Assembly (NCBI RefSeq): GCF_050589645.1
Contig: NZ_JBNGOQ010000005.1
Location: 62,001 to 126,000 of the forward strand
Source: JBNGOQ01 sp050589645
GTDB taxonomy: Bacteria > Bacteroidota > Bacteroidia > Flavobacteriales > Flavobacteriaceae
DNA: 64,000 nucleotides
Direction of reading: 5' to 3'
Positions 45,901-53,978 of this stretch are shown piece by piece. Below the pieces are notes generated by a model. That model did not search any database. It was not told the DNA's origin and saw only the letters and a list, made by a program, of their open reading frames with translations. The translations under genes and the position numbers were made by a program. Each line of letters opens with the position of its first letter. Positions within the stretch are counted from its first letter, which is position 1.

Positions 45901-46087
45901 CGTATTGGGATTGATCCCCCTGTACTTAAGCGGCGGTGAAATGTGGGAAGGAATGGCCGTAAGTATTATGGTGGGCTTGTTATTTGGCACCATCATTACC
46001 CTAGTGTTTATTCCCGCTTTGTACAGTGCATTGTTCAAGGTACATTACAAGGATTATGAATTTGATTCAAAATTGTTGGAGGAATGA
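42977..46087 (+). CDS. RND-family efflux permease
   Basis: 1036-residue proton-driven inner-membrane pump of the hydrophobe/amphiphile efflux class. Twelve helices in two halves (first helix ITFMVLATIVLLGVSIYF), two large periplasmic loops, and the conserved LALGMLVDNAIVVAE in helix 4 with the proton-relay aspartates. Forms a tripartite complex with the adaptor and the TolC fusion. Substrate not predictable (drugs, bile acids, lipids). Its stop overlaps the channel-like gene start by ATGA. Confidence 0.94.
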   Translation: MNLAKFSIEKNRITFMVLATIVLLGVSIYFDLSRDSMPPYTIRVATVVSNFPGASPERVEQLVTDKIEKKAQELPELDEVTSTSRTGLSVVSVTLKDEVSERKMQAVWDRLRRKLDDIEGLPEGVVPDLNDDGIGDVYGIVIGLTSDGFTYAEMKAYADDIKDDLIKLPDAAKVELGGVQNERVFVEFDNTRLKEYGLSASKLQQSIASTNILNSGGQVNVGDERIILEPTGNFDSVQDIRDMLITVGDGSQLVKLGDITTVTKGYIDPPDQIVSVNGSNAISLHVNLKENANVVALGEAVNLVVADWQERLPVGLELTRVSSLDDYIDVKVSDFIVNLMQSISIVLAVMLIFLGFRTGFVIASLIPIVTIMTLMIMGLMNIGLNQVTLAALIMALGMLVDNAIVVAETIMVKLEQGVEKKKAAVDAFSELWMPLLISTLTTSAAFLAFFLSPTIMGDIVGPIFVVITIALTSSWLIALTVITMFCYLFLKVSPKGEKKPSLVDRIINNLKRYYKDLILIALGNKYKVIILIFVAFFFSLWGFTKIPFIFFPDSDRNMITVDINLPQGNRIERTTEVVKKIEQYMTDSLKTNTSRTLGIVNWSSYIGEGPESYDLGYSPDEANSNYAHILVNTSSFNENNAMIAKLDGFTFSNFPNADIKVGALGAGGGGTPIEIKVSGSSPDELSKISESIKLKLSSINGTKNVKDDWGPKTKKFLIEIDQNRAQSAGISSQDIATSLRTVLDGFTTGEYREEDKSIPILMRSDDNQQQSLASLETMNIYSQQSGRSVPLLQVASIVPQWQYAKIKRLDLRRTINISSELRENANASAITAEITPWLEEQLQNWPERYTYKFGGDAESTAESMGSVIGYLPISGFLIVLLLIIQFNSVRKMTMVVLTIPLAVIGVVIGLLTFQEAFGFMPFLGVISLAGIVINNAIVLIDRMEVEQRLGRTEQDAVIAACLQRFRPILLATFTTVLGLIPLYLSGGEMWEGMAVSIMVGLLFGTIITLVFIPALYSALFKVHYKDYEFDSKLLEE

Positions 46088-46758
46088 AACTGAAGAACTT
46101 ATATCTGCACCGGTTTGAGTTCTTCTTGATCACACAGGCGTTCATCCTTTTTGGATCGCTGTTCGTTCCCTATGATTTTCACGAAAATATTCTGCTGCCT
46201 ATTCTTTTCCTGTTGAACACCTGTGCCGGTATTTTGCTGATTTCAAAAAAAAAGAAGCTCATGTGGTTTCTTATCCTACTGATTCTTGCTTCTTTGGTGG
46301 TTTTCGGTTCCAGCATGATTACCAGGACAACTGAAGGAAACCTGTTGGCGCGGATGTCCATTTATTTTGTCTTTTACATTATCGTAACCTGGAATATTGT
46401 GCAACAGGTATGGGGAGCCCAATATGTGAACAAGAATGTGATCATGGGCCTTATGAGTGGTTACATTGCCTTGGGATTTTTGGCCTTCTTCCTATTCCTG
46501 TCCATAGAATTGGTAGCGCCAGGCTCTTTTGAGGGAGTGTTGATGTCGCAGCATGACTTTGACCTGCGAGCGGACAGTATTATGTACTATGCCTATATTA
46601 CCTTGCTGACCATAGGATACGGTGAAATTATCCCGGTAACATCCATCGCGCAGAAAGCCGCTATTTTGGTAGGTCTGCTGGGCCAGTTCTACATGGTCAT
46701 CATTACTGCTGTGGTGGTGGAAAAGTATATCAGGCACAGCACCAAAGACAAGACCTAA
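46084..46758 (+). CDS. Potassium-channel-like membrane protein
   Basis: 224 residues with about five to six membrane helices. The C-terminal part is a two-helix pore domain with selectivity filter LLTIGYGEIIPVT, which is the K+ filter TIGYG, followed by the inner helix ILVGLLGQFYMVIITAVVVEKYI. The gene overlaps the end of the RND gene (ATGA), so it is translationally coupled to a drug-type pump, an unusual pairing. It may balance charge or membrane potential during efflux; this is inference. Confidence 0.83.
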   Translation: MKLKNLYLHRFEFFLITQAFILFGSLFVPYDFHENILLPILFLLNTCAGILLISKKKKLMWFLILLILASLVVFGSSMITRTTEGNLLARMSIYFVFYIIVTWNIVQQVWGAQYVNKNVIMGLMSGYIALGFLAFFLFLSIELVAPGSFEGVLMSQHDFDLRADSIMYYAYITLLTIGYGEIIPVTSIAQKAAILVGLLGQFYMVIITAVVVEKYIRHSTKDKT

Positions 46759-46846
46759 AGGGCCTTACCTTTGCATGGTATAGCAGCTTTACATGCTTAC
46801 ACTCCTGTTTGTGGCACAGTCGAGCCCACGACGTCAAAAATGTTAT

Positions 46847-49800
46847 TTATTTCGTATTCATGAATTCGATCCAGTCTACAGCGGTGACCATGGTACTAGC
46901 CTCCTCATCCTCCGTTTTAAAAACAAAGTACAGGTCGTTTTTGCCGTTTACCGCTTGTGGTAGGTCCAGTACAAATTCCTTCATGCCAAAATCCGTGAGG
47001 CCCACTTTTATAACAAACTTACCTATCAGCTCTCCCTCTTTGGTGCCCAATCTCAACTCTACTTCTCCACCTTTCATGATTCCTTTTGCCACGGCGAATC
47101 TTCCTTTTACTCCGGTCACCCCGGTAAGATCCAAGTCCTTGAACATAAAATAGGCGTCTTTCTGGCCAATGGCAATGCCCATGTCCTCCTCCAATCCGGG
47201 TGCGGAACCGGCCTTGAGGTTCATTTTATTGGAGGAGCCCTCGTCAAAGTTTTCCCCTTGCAATTTGGGATATTTAAGTACAAAGGATTGTTTGGCGGTC
47301 AAGGGCTCTATTTTTCCGCCGCCCAAATCGGTGTAACTGGCCGTTAGAATATAGGTCCCTTTTGTATCGGTCTCCATATGCTCGCGGTTGGTATAGTTGC
47401 CTTTTGTAGGGTATTTGGAGACGGTGGATTCGGTGGTTTCCGAAAGGGAAAGAATGTATTCTACCATTTGTTTTGCCTCGGCCGGACTAAGATCCGGATG
47501 GGCGGCCATTGCCGTTTCACCCCAATTTCCTCCACCACCATTGATTATTTTACCGACAAGCATTTCCGGCGCGCCCTCATCTTGTGCATACCGCTCCGAA
47601 ATATCCATATAGGAGGGCCCTATGGATTTGTCCTTTTCCTTATGGCAAGCAATACAGTCGGTGTTGTTGACCAGGTTTTTACCAATAGAGGCATAGGCTT
47701 CATCTGCCATTTGCGCATGGTCCTTGGCGGCGAGCACTTTATCGCTACCCTGGGCAAGGTAATTGAAGGAAACCGCTACCCGCGAAGCATCCAATGATCC
47801 ATCGGCCAGGTTACCATCCTCAGCATCGCTGACATTTACCCTATAAGCAATGTTAACAGGCTGATTGGGCCAGTAAAAACTACTGTTCCCCTCTGTTATT
47901 TCCCAGGAGAGCTCCGGCAATTCGTTGCCTACCAGGATTTCGGTCTCCGCACTGGCGCTATTACCTTCCTCGTCCTTGATGATAAGGGTAACTTTATATT
48001 TCCCAGATTCGGTAAAGGTGTAGGTGGGTTCCGATTCTGTAGATTCCTCCCCATCCTCACCGAAGGTCCATGCATAGGTTAGGGCATCACCGTCATAATC
48101 TATGGAGTTCCTGCCCGAAAACTTGACAGTCAAGGGATCGGCACCAATAATTTTGTCGGAAGCGATATGGGGGACCGGAACGCGGTTGCCCTGGATAAAA
48201 TCGATTCGGGAAAGCGTGGCATCCACGTTTTGGGAAAACCAGCCCGTGCCATATTCCAAAATGTACAACGCACCATCGGGCCCAAAGGCCATATCAATGA
48301 TGTTGTGAAAGTCCATATTGGGCACGATCTGGGTAAGTTTTTCCAAAGACCCATCCGTATGTAACGAGGCGGCAAATATCCATCCTCGCATCCAGTCGTA
48401 GATTAATGGTTTTCCATCGAAATAATCGGGAAAATTACGGCCGCTGTTGGGATAATCCTCACTATAATAGATAGGACCTGCCATAGCATTGCGCGCTCCC
48501 GTTCCCAAGGCAGGAAATTCCTCCGAAGCGCCATAAGGGTAATAGACCATGGCCGGTTGCGCAGGGGGCAATTGCATCATCCCTGTGTTGTTGGGGGAAT
48601 TGTTGATCGGTGCCAGGGAATCAAAGACAGCACCGGCAGTGTTACTGGTAAAATCAAAGTCGTTATAGGCCTTGTTGTCCGCAATAAAATAGGGCCAGCC
48701 ATAATTTCCTGCGGTTTTCGCCTGATTGATCTCATCATAACCCTTGATACCTACCGCTACGGAGTCCTTACTGGCGTCTGGCCCAACCTCTCCCCAATAC
48801 AGATAGCCTGTTCGGGAATCTATGGAAATACGGAATGGGTTGCGGTTGCCCATAATATATATTTCCGGGCGCCCTTTCTCTTCATTATTAGCGAAAAGGT
48901 TTCCTTCAGGAATACTATAGGTACCGTCTATTTCGGGTTTAATGCGAAGGATCTTACCTCGTAGGTCGTTGGTGTTGGCAGATGATTTTTGGGCGTCCCA
49001 GGGTGATCGGCCGGAGCGTTCATCAATAGGGGCAAAACCGTTGGATCCATGTGGGTTGGTATTATCCCCTACGGATAGGAACAGGTTCCCCTCTGGGCCA
49101 AACTCCAAAGAACCCCCGGAGTGGCAGCATTCTTTCCTTTGCGTACCTACTTGAAGCAATATTTTTTCTGAAGCCAGGTCCAGGCTGTCGTTTTTGAGTT
49201 CAAAACGGGACAGGTTTTGTTGGTCCGCTCCGCGGTTTTCGGAATAATAGAGATAAATCCAATGGTTTTCCTGGTACTTTGGATCTACAGCTACGCCCAA
49301 TAATCCATCCTCAAGCTCTGAGAACACATCCATTTGGGCTATGGTCTTATCGCTGCCCGTTTCCAGGTCGTACACATGTACGGCCCCTTTTCGCTCTACA
49401 AAGATGATTTTGTTTTCGCTCAGAAAATCGAGCTCCATAGGCTCGGCCAAGTTTTGGATAAAAACCTGCTTGTTAAATCGATTTTCCTCGGGAACCACTT
49501 CTGCATAAGCCAAACTGTAATCTATCGGCACCCCTACACCGATGGCGTATTTAATGCCGCCCAGTAAATGATTTAGAAAGAGGGGGTCGGTGAATTGTGC
49601 TATGGTATGGCCCATTCCCGTATAAAAAGCGCGGCCGCCATCGAAGTCTTTGTACCAGGATATTGGATGAAAGGCCCCGTTGGTGCCTTCCTTATACGTA
49701 GTCTCATCCACAGTGATCAACACCTGGTTTTCTGGATTGATCGACTTAAAGTTGTACCACTCATCCTCGGTCTTCCATAGAGCAGGCAATGAATCCGTTG

Positions 49801-50272
49801 CTAGGTGGTTTGCATTAATAACACTTAGTTCACCTTCCTGAACATTGGGATTTAAAGGATGGCTTTCAAAGTACGCGCCTACCAGTTCTCCATACCACGG
49901 CCATCCGTACTCGGTGTCGGTAGCCGAATGAATCCCAACAAAACCCCCACCGGCCTGGATAAAACGCTCCATTTGGATCTGTTGTGCCTGGTCTAGCACA
50001 TCGCCAGTGGTGTTTAAGAAAACAACGGTCTGAAAACCTTTTAGGTAGTTTTCGTTAAAACTGGAGCTGTCTTCGGTGGTTTCCACGGTAAAACCATGTT
50101 GCGCACCTAACTTTTGGATGGCCTCGATACCTGCTTCTATGGAATCATGGCGGTATTCTTCTGTTTTCGAAAAAACCAACACTTTTATTTCTACGGGACG
50201 GAACATATAAAAGGCAACGGCTGCCAAAATGGCAAGCAACACCAATACACCGATAAGGATCTTTTTTTTCAT
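46847..50272 (-). CDS. ThuA / sorbosone dehydrogenase-like / PKD / cytochrome c / CBM multidomain protein
   Basis: 1141 residues with an N-terminal membrane anchor (KILIGVLVLLAILAAVAFYMF). Order: ThuA glutamine-amidotransferase-like domain (about 30-245, KVLVFSKTEEYRHDSI and GGGFVGIHSATDTEYGW); PQQ-type glucose/sorbosone dehydrogenase propeller (about 260-640, MGNRNPFRISIDSRTGYLYWGEVGPDA); PKD domain (about 690-780, YAWTFGEDGEE); one c-type haem site CIACHKEKD (about 905); and a C-terminal CBM6-like sandwich (about 1015-1141). It should be exported to the periplasm or surface and oxidise sugars with electron transfer to the haem. Stand-alone gene, divergent from the Nudix-type regulator. Confidence 0.88.
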   Translation of the reverse strand: MKKKILIGVLVLLAILAAVAFYMFRPVEIKVLVFSKTEEYRHDSIEAGIEAIQKLGAQHGFTVETTEDSSSFNENYLKGFQTVVFLNTTGDVLDQAQQIQMERFIQAGGGFVGIHSATDTEYGWPWYGELVGAYFESHPLNPNVQEGELSVINANHLATDSLPALWKTEDEWYNFKSINPENQVLITVDETTYKEGTNGAFHPISWYKDFDGGRAFYTGMGHTIAQFTDPLFLNHLLGGIKYAIGVGVPIDYSLAYAEVVPEENRFNKQVFIQNLAEPMELDFLSENKIIFVERKGAVHVYDLETGSDKTIAQMDVFSELEDGLLGVAVDPKYQENHWIYLYYSENRGADQQNLSRFELKNDSLDLASEKILLQVGTQRKECCHSGGSLEFGPEGNLFLSVGDNTNPHGSNGFAPIDERSGRSPWDAQKSSANTNDLRGKILRIKPEIDGTYSIPEGNLFANNEEKGRPEIYIMGNRNPFRISIDSRTGYLYWGEVGPDASKDSVAVGIKGYDEINQAKTAGNYGWPYFIADNKAYNDFDFTSNTAGAVFDSLAPINNSPNNTGMMQLPPAQPAMVYYPYGASEEFPALGTGARNAMAGPIYYSEDYPNSGRNFPDYFDGKPLIYDWMRGWIFAASLHTDGSLEKLTQIVPNMDFHNIIDMAFGPDGALYILEYGTGWFSQNVDATLSRIDFIQGNRVPVPHIASDKIIGADPLTVKFSGRNSIDYDGDALTYAWTFGEDGEESTESEPTYTFTESGKYKVTLIIKDEEGNSASAETEILVGNELPELSWEITEGNSSFYWPNQPVNIAYRVNVSDAEDGNLADGSLDASRVAVSFNYLAQGSDKVLAAKDHAQMADEAYASIGKNLVNNTDCIACHKEKDKSIGPSYMDISERYAQDEGAPEMLVGKIINGGGGNWGETAMAAHPDLSPAEAKQMVEYILSLSETTESTVSKYPTKGNYTNREHMETDTKGTYILTASYTDLGGGKIEPLTAKQSFVLKYPKLQGENFDEGSSNKMNLKAGSAPGLEEDMGIAIGQKDAYFMFKDLDLTGVTGVKGRFAVAKGIMKGGEVELRLGTKEGELIGKFVIKVGLTDFGMKEFVLDLPQAVNGKNDLYFVFKTEDEEASTMVTAVDWIEFMNTK

Positions 50273-50314
50273 GACTACGTGCTTATTTGATTGAAGGATA
50301 CAAGGAATTCATTT

Positions 50315-50337
50315 AAATGAGTGAAACTCACTCAAAT
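50315..50337. promoter_or_regulatory. Palindrome between divergent ThuA and Nudix genes
   Basis: AAATGAGTGA-AAC-TCACTCAAAT: seven-base perfect core arms (TGAGTGA/TCACTCA). It lies 43 bases from the ThuA start and 79 from the regulator start, right for an operator; the Nudix-HTH protein beside it is a candidate binder, but TetR-type sites look alike. Confidence 0.5.
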
Positions 50338-50415
50338 GTATGAAAAAAATCCAAACTTCTAGATTTAATACCTTATATTTAAGTTGATAACCTAAAAACG
50401 CTCGGATAAAAAGGG

Positions 50416-51189
50416 ATGACTAAATTCACACAGGAAGCCATGGTTGCCATGCTCAGCGATTTTAAGAGGTTCATTCCACAGTTGTCCATAAACTGTGTGA
50501 TTTTTAGATTTAACGGGCAGGAGTTACAGGTTCCTATCGTTCAGCCTATACAGGATGAGATTTGGGTTATTCCTGGCGGGTTCGTCTATCAGGATGAGGA
50601 TATCGATGACGCGGCCAAACGTATTCTTTATGAACAGACCCAGATTGACCTTCCCATTTTGGGTCAATTCGGGACTTATGGCCCGGCCGATCGTAATTTT
50701 GCCAGCGAACTCAGTGCCTTTAAAAATTCCATACTTCCCAGCGATATCATTGATTGGATTTCCCAACGGTTTGTGACCATAGGGTATTATAGTATCTTGA
50801 ACCGCCAGCCTGTAGACCTAAAAACAGGCCCGCTTTTTAAGAACGGGCGATGGGTAAATGTGAAGGAGACGGATACCTTGGCATTGGACCATTCCTTGCT
50901 GGTATCGGAAGCTCGAAAAGTACTGGGTTCGGAATTGCTCAGCAAACCATTGTTATTAAGCTTTATGCCCCCCACCTTTACAATCCCGGAATTACAAAAG
51001 CTCTATGAGGCCATTTTGGATAGGCCCATAGACCGTGGAAATTTCCGACAGCGGATCTTAAAATCAGATATACTGACCAAGGTAGGTGTCAGTAAGGAAA
51101 AAACCAAAAGTCGGCCTCCTATTCTCTATAGCCTTGATGAGCAGCGCTACCTAAATTCCCTAACGCAGAACATTAAACTGGGGTTTTAG
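50416..51189 (+). CDS. Nudix-fold transcriptional regulator (NrtR-like), catalytically degenerate
   Basis: 257 residues: N-terminal Nudix fold (about 25-165) and a C-terminal winged helix (about 175-250, TFTIPELQKLYEAILDRPIDR, RGNFRQRILKSDILTKVG). The Nudix box reads GGFVYQDEDIDDAAKRILYEQTQID; the catalytic REUxEE is RILYEQ, so two Glu are lost and hydrolysis is unlikely. NrtR-type regulators in Bacteroidota sense sugar or NAD metabolites such as ADP-ribose or arabinose. It is divergent from the ThuA oxidase across a palindrome and probably controls it. Confidence 0.85.
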   Translation: MTKFTQEAMVAMLSDFKRFIPQLSINCVIFRFNGQELQVPIVQPIQDEIWVIPGGFVYQDEDIDDAAKRILYEQTQIDLPILGQFGTYGPADRNFASELSAFKNSILPSDIIDWISQRFVTIGYYSILNRQPVDLKTGPLFKNGRWVNVKETDTLALDHSLLVSEARKVLGSELLSKPLLLSFMPPTFTIPELQKLYEAILDRPIDRGNFRQRILKSDILTKVGVSKEKTKSRPPILYSLDEQRYLNSLTQNIKLGF

Positions 51190-51436
51190 GGCGATAGCGT
51201 TCAACACAAGTTTTTCCCCTGCGTATGCCCCGTGGCAATGTGTTAAAATCCTACATCCAAGCGGCTTTTCCTTTTTCAAATTCCTACTTGTCTTTTGATC
51301 GAAAATTCCTTCAGGGGATATCAGAAACCACATTTTTGGAACCCTTTACCATTAGGAACCAGTAGTTTACAACAAAGTTTTCTTTTTAAAACGAAGCTTG
51401 CATACATTGTAACAAGAAATTCTAAATCAAAAAGCG

Positions 51437-51829
51437 ATGTATTCGGAAATTTATTTAGTAGATGACATGGAAATGGTGAATGTACTACACCAGGTGTTGA
51501 TAAGGCAACTTGGTTTAGAGGATAGGGTCAAATCCTTTACCGACCCGGAAGAGGCCTTGGACGATTTGCGTTTTAAGATGGGGAAAACAGAACCCATACT
51601 GGTATTGCTCGATATAAACATGCCGGTGATGACGGGATTTGAGTTTTTGGAGTTTATGGTGCTGGAATCCTTTCCGACCAACATCGATATTCTGGTGGTC
51701 ACCTCATCCGATTCGGAGGAAGACAAAGTTTTGGCCGAACAATATCCACAATTCGTACGTGGTTTTGTTACCAAGCCCTTGAAAATCGAAGATTTACGGA
51801 AGCATATTGTCCAGGCCCATAGTGCTTAA
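51437..51829 (+). CDS. CheY-like single-domain response regulator
   Basis: 130 residues, receiver domain only. Acidic pocket near YLVDDMEM, phospho-acceptor Asp in LVLLDINMPVMTGFEFL, Thr/Ser in VVTSSDSEEDK and Lys in GFVTKPLK. No output domain, so it passes phosphate or binds a partner. No kinase is encoded in the window. Confidence 0.9.
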   Translation: MYSEIYLVDDMEMVNVLHQVLIRQLGLEDRVKSFTDPEEALDDLRFKMGKTEPILVLLDINMPVMTGFEFLEFMVLESFPTNIDILVVTSSDSEEDKVLAEQYPQFVRGFVTKPLKIEDLRKHIVQAHSA

Positions 51830-51986
51830 ACCAAAACTACCCAATTTGGGCATAGCTGCGGAAGTAGGATCAGAACCTGTACGTTTCGCAGGATAACCCA
51901 ATGCATGCAAGCTCCTTGTGGGTTTGTGGCTTAATACCCTTGTTTATTGGATGAATCCGGTCCACATGGTATTGGGTCGCGAGATT

Positions 51987-52334
51987 TCAGTTGTACCATA
52001 CCGCATACCGCTTCCGCCTTAATTCCAAGGCCAGTTGCTCTTCCATGCGTAGTGCCTCGGTGCGTGTCAGTGCCCCTATGTGATTGTAAAGGCTGGGACG
52101 TAGATACATCCCATATTTCTGCACAATGTTAGAGGAGAGTTTGTGGCCTTTTTTATTGCGGTATCCCGTCTTGTGCTGCACAAATCGTTCTTTGGGTGTT
52201 TTGCTGGTCATACCTACATACAGGCACTCCAATACCCCATTAAACTGTGGGTTGGCCTCACGAAATTTGGTATTTTCCGTGAATATCCGTTTAGATAGTT
52301 CTATGACGTAAACCCTGTACACAACTTTAGGCAT
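51987..52334 (-). CDS. GIY-YIG-like small protein
   Basis: 115 residues with a GIY-YIG-like order: YRVYVIELSKRI, then VLECLYVGMTSKTPKERFVQHKTG, and a C-terminal helix rich in Arg and Glu (EALRMEEQLALELRRKR). It differs from the array GIY-YIG proteins and is not next to a tRNA. Nuclease activity uncertain. Lies between the response regulator and the fucosidase, 48 bases before the convergent fucosidase end. Confidence 0.72.
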   Translation of the reverse strand: MPKVVYRVYVIELSKRIFTENTKFREANPQFNGVLECLYVGMTSKTPKERFVQHKTGYRNKKGHKLSSNIVQKYGMYLRPSLYNHIGALTRTEALRMEEQLALELRRKRYAVWYN

Positions 52335-52381
52335 GGATGGCTAAGCATATTTTAAAAAGGAATACCGTAAAATTAGCACCA

Positions 52382-53809
52382 TTAATCCGTTTCCTCAAAT
52401 TCAATTTTTAAGGTCCAGGCGTACAAACAGGGTATTTTATCAATAGTCAATTTGGGGATTTCGATAATCAACGTATCATTTTCACCCAGTTTCCATTTTA
52501 GTTTTCCATCGTACCCCAGCATGCTTACATCCTTTATCTGCTCACCCTTCAAAAGACTTACTTGGATGGTATCCTTCCATTGGGTAAAAATGCAAAATAA
52601 TGCGTTCGTTTTGCGTGTAAAATAAACCGCCTCCCGTGTCCTTTTTTGGATATCCACGGCCATCTTTCGGGTTTCATAGATACCTTCGCCATTGACCTTT
52701 AACCAGCTACCTATATCCTTTAATCGTTCCTGCATAATCACAGGTATTCTGCCATCGGCCGTCGGCCCTACATTCAACAGTAAATTTCCCCCGCGGCTCA
52801 CAATGTCTATCAATTCATGGATAAGCTCCTCCGAACTGTTGTAGTCTTCAATGCCCTCGGCCCTATTAAAGCCATAAGATCCGCCAATTCCCCTACTTTC
52901 TTCCCAGGGATGGTCCAGTCTACTTTCATCCACATCCTTGTATTCGCTCGAAAAATAATCTCCGTGATTGCCGGGCATATTTTTGGCAAATCTGTCATTT
53001 ACCACCACTTCGTTCTTAACCGGGGATTCACTGTACAACCAGGAAAGGAACTCCTTGGTTTTCCAGTATTCTTCCTTTCCGTCCCATTCGCCCCCGTCTG
53101 AAAAAATCAAGGAAGGCTCATAGGTTTCCACCAGTTCTTTTAATTGTGGCATCAAATGCCTGTCCACATATTCGTCCTCGGGTATTTTATGGCGATCCAC
53201 TATTTTTTTTGGCAAGTAATAGCCCGATGCTGTCCTATGGGTCCAACTGCTTTCCCATTCAATAATGGAATAATACAATCCCATCTTGAGTCCGGCCGAT
53301 TTTACCGCCGTGGACAATTCGCCCAAGAGATCCCGTTTGGGACCGATATCCATGGCATTCCAATTTTTTTTATAGGGACTTTTAGTTGGCCAGAGGCAAT
53401 AGCCATCATGATGCTTGCTGGTCAGCACCACATATTTTGCCCCTGATTTCTTGAATAAGTTGGCCCATGCTTCGGGATGGAACAGCTCTGCCTTAAAAAG
53501 CGGGGCAAAGTCGCGATATTCAAAGTCTTCCCCATAATTTTTACGGTGAAAGGCCACCCCACCATTATCCGGGTTGTACATTACCTTGGCATAGTACCAT
53601 TCCGCATAAGAGGCATACAGGCCCGGTTCCAATTTTCTCCAAGCGGGTACGGAATATACGCCCCAGTGTATAAATATTCCGAATTTGGCATCTTCGAACC
53701 ATGTGGGAATCGGCCTGGCATCCAGTGCTTCCCAGGAATTTTGATAGGTCTGTGCACCTGCTATGGTGATTTGTAAGGAGAGAATTAATAATAATAGCGT
53801 TGTTCTCAT
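52382..53809 (-). CDS. GH29 alpha-L-fucosidase
   Basis: 475 residues with signal peptide TTLLLLILSLQITIAGAQ. GH29 fold: FGIFIHWGVYSVPAW near the start, VLTSKHHDGYCLWPTKSP, and the nucleophile Asp in SLIFSDGGEWDG; NGEGIYETRK near the catalytic-domain end. It would release L-fucose from fucosylated glycans in the periplasm. A second GH29 (57838) is only 30% or so similar by eye; the pair may have different linkage preferences. Confidence 0.93.
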   Translation of the reverse strand: MRTTLLLLILSLQITIAGAQTYQNSWEALDARPIPTWFEDAKFGIFIHWGVYSVPAWRKLEPGLYASYAEWYYAKVMYNPDNGGVAFHRKNYGEDFEYRDFAPLFKAELFHPEAWANLFKKSGAKYVVLTSKHHDGYCLWPTKSPYKKNWNAMDIGPKRDLLGELSTAVKSAGLKMGLYYSIIEWESSWTHRTASGYYLPKKIVDRHKIPEDEYVDRHLMPQLKELVETYEPSLIFSDGGEWDGKEEYWKTKEFLSWLYSESPVKNEVVVNDRFAKNMPGNHGDYFSSEYKDVDESRLDHPWEESRGIGGSYGFNRAEGIEDYNSSEELIHELIDIVSRGGNLLLNVGPTADGRIPVIMQERLKDIGSWLKVNGEGIYETRKMAVDIQKRTREAVYFTRKTNALFCIFTQWKDTIQVSLLKGEQIKDVSMLGYDGKLKWKLGENDTLIIEIPKLTIDKIPCLYAWTLKIEFEETD

Positions 53810-53978
53810 AGTCTACACTTAAGTTTTGCTGTTTTTGGTGCTGGACAGGGCGACCTGCTCAACGCAATTCCCTTTTTTATTGAAATATAACGAAATCGTT
53901 TCAACTGGTTTTTGGGAAATTATGGCTTTAACGTTATGTTGTCTTAAATGTGGCATACCTAAGCTGGTCGTAGCTTAA

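Noticed and set aside
51830..51986. Possible terminator after the response regulator (CCCAATTTGGG)
   Set aside because: Stem is only four to five bases with no T run; not enough to call.
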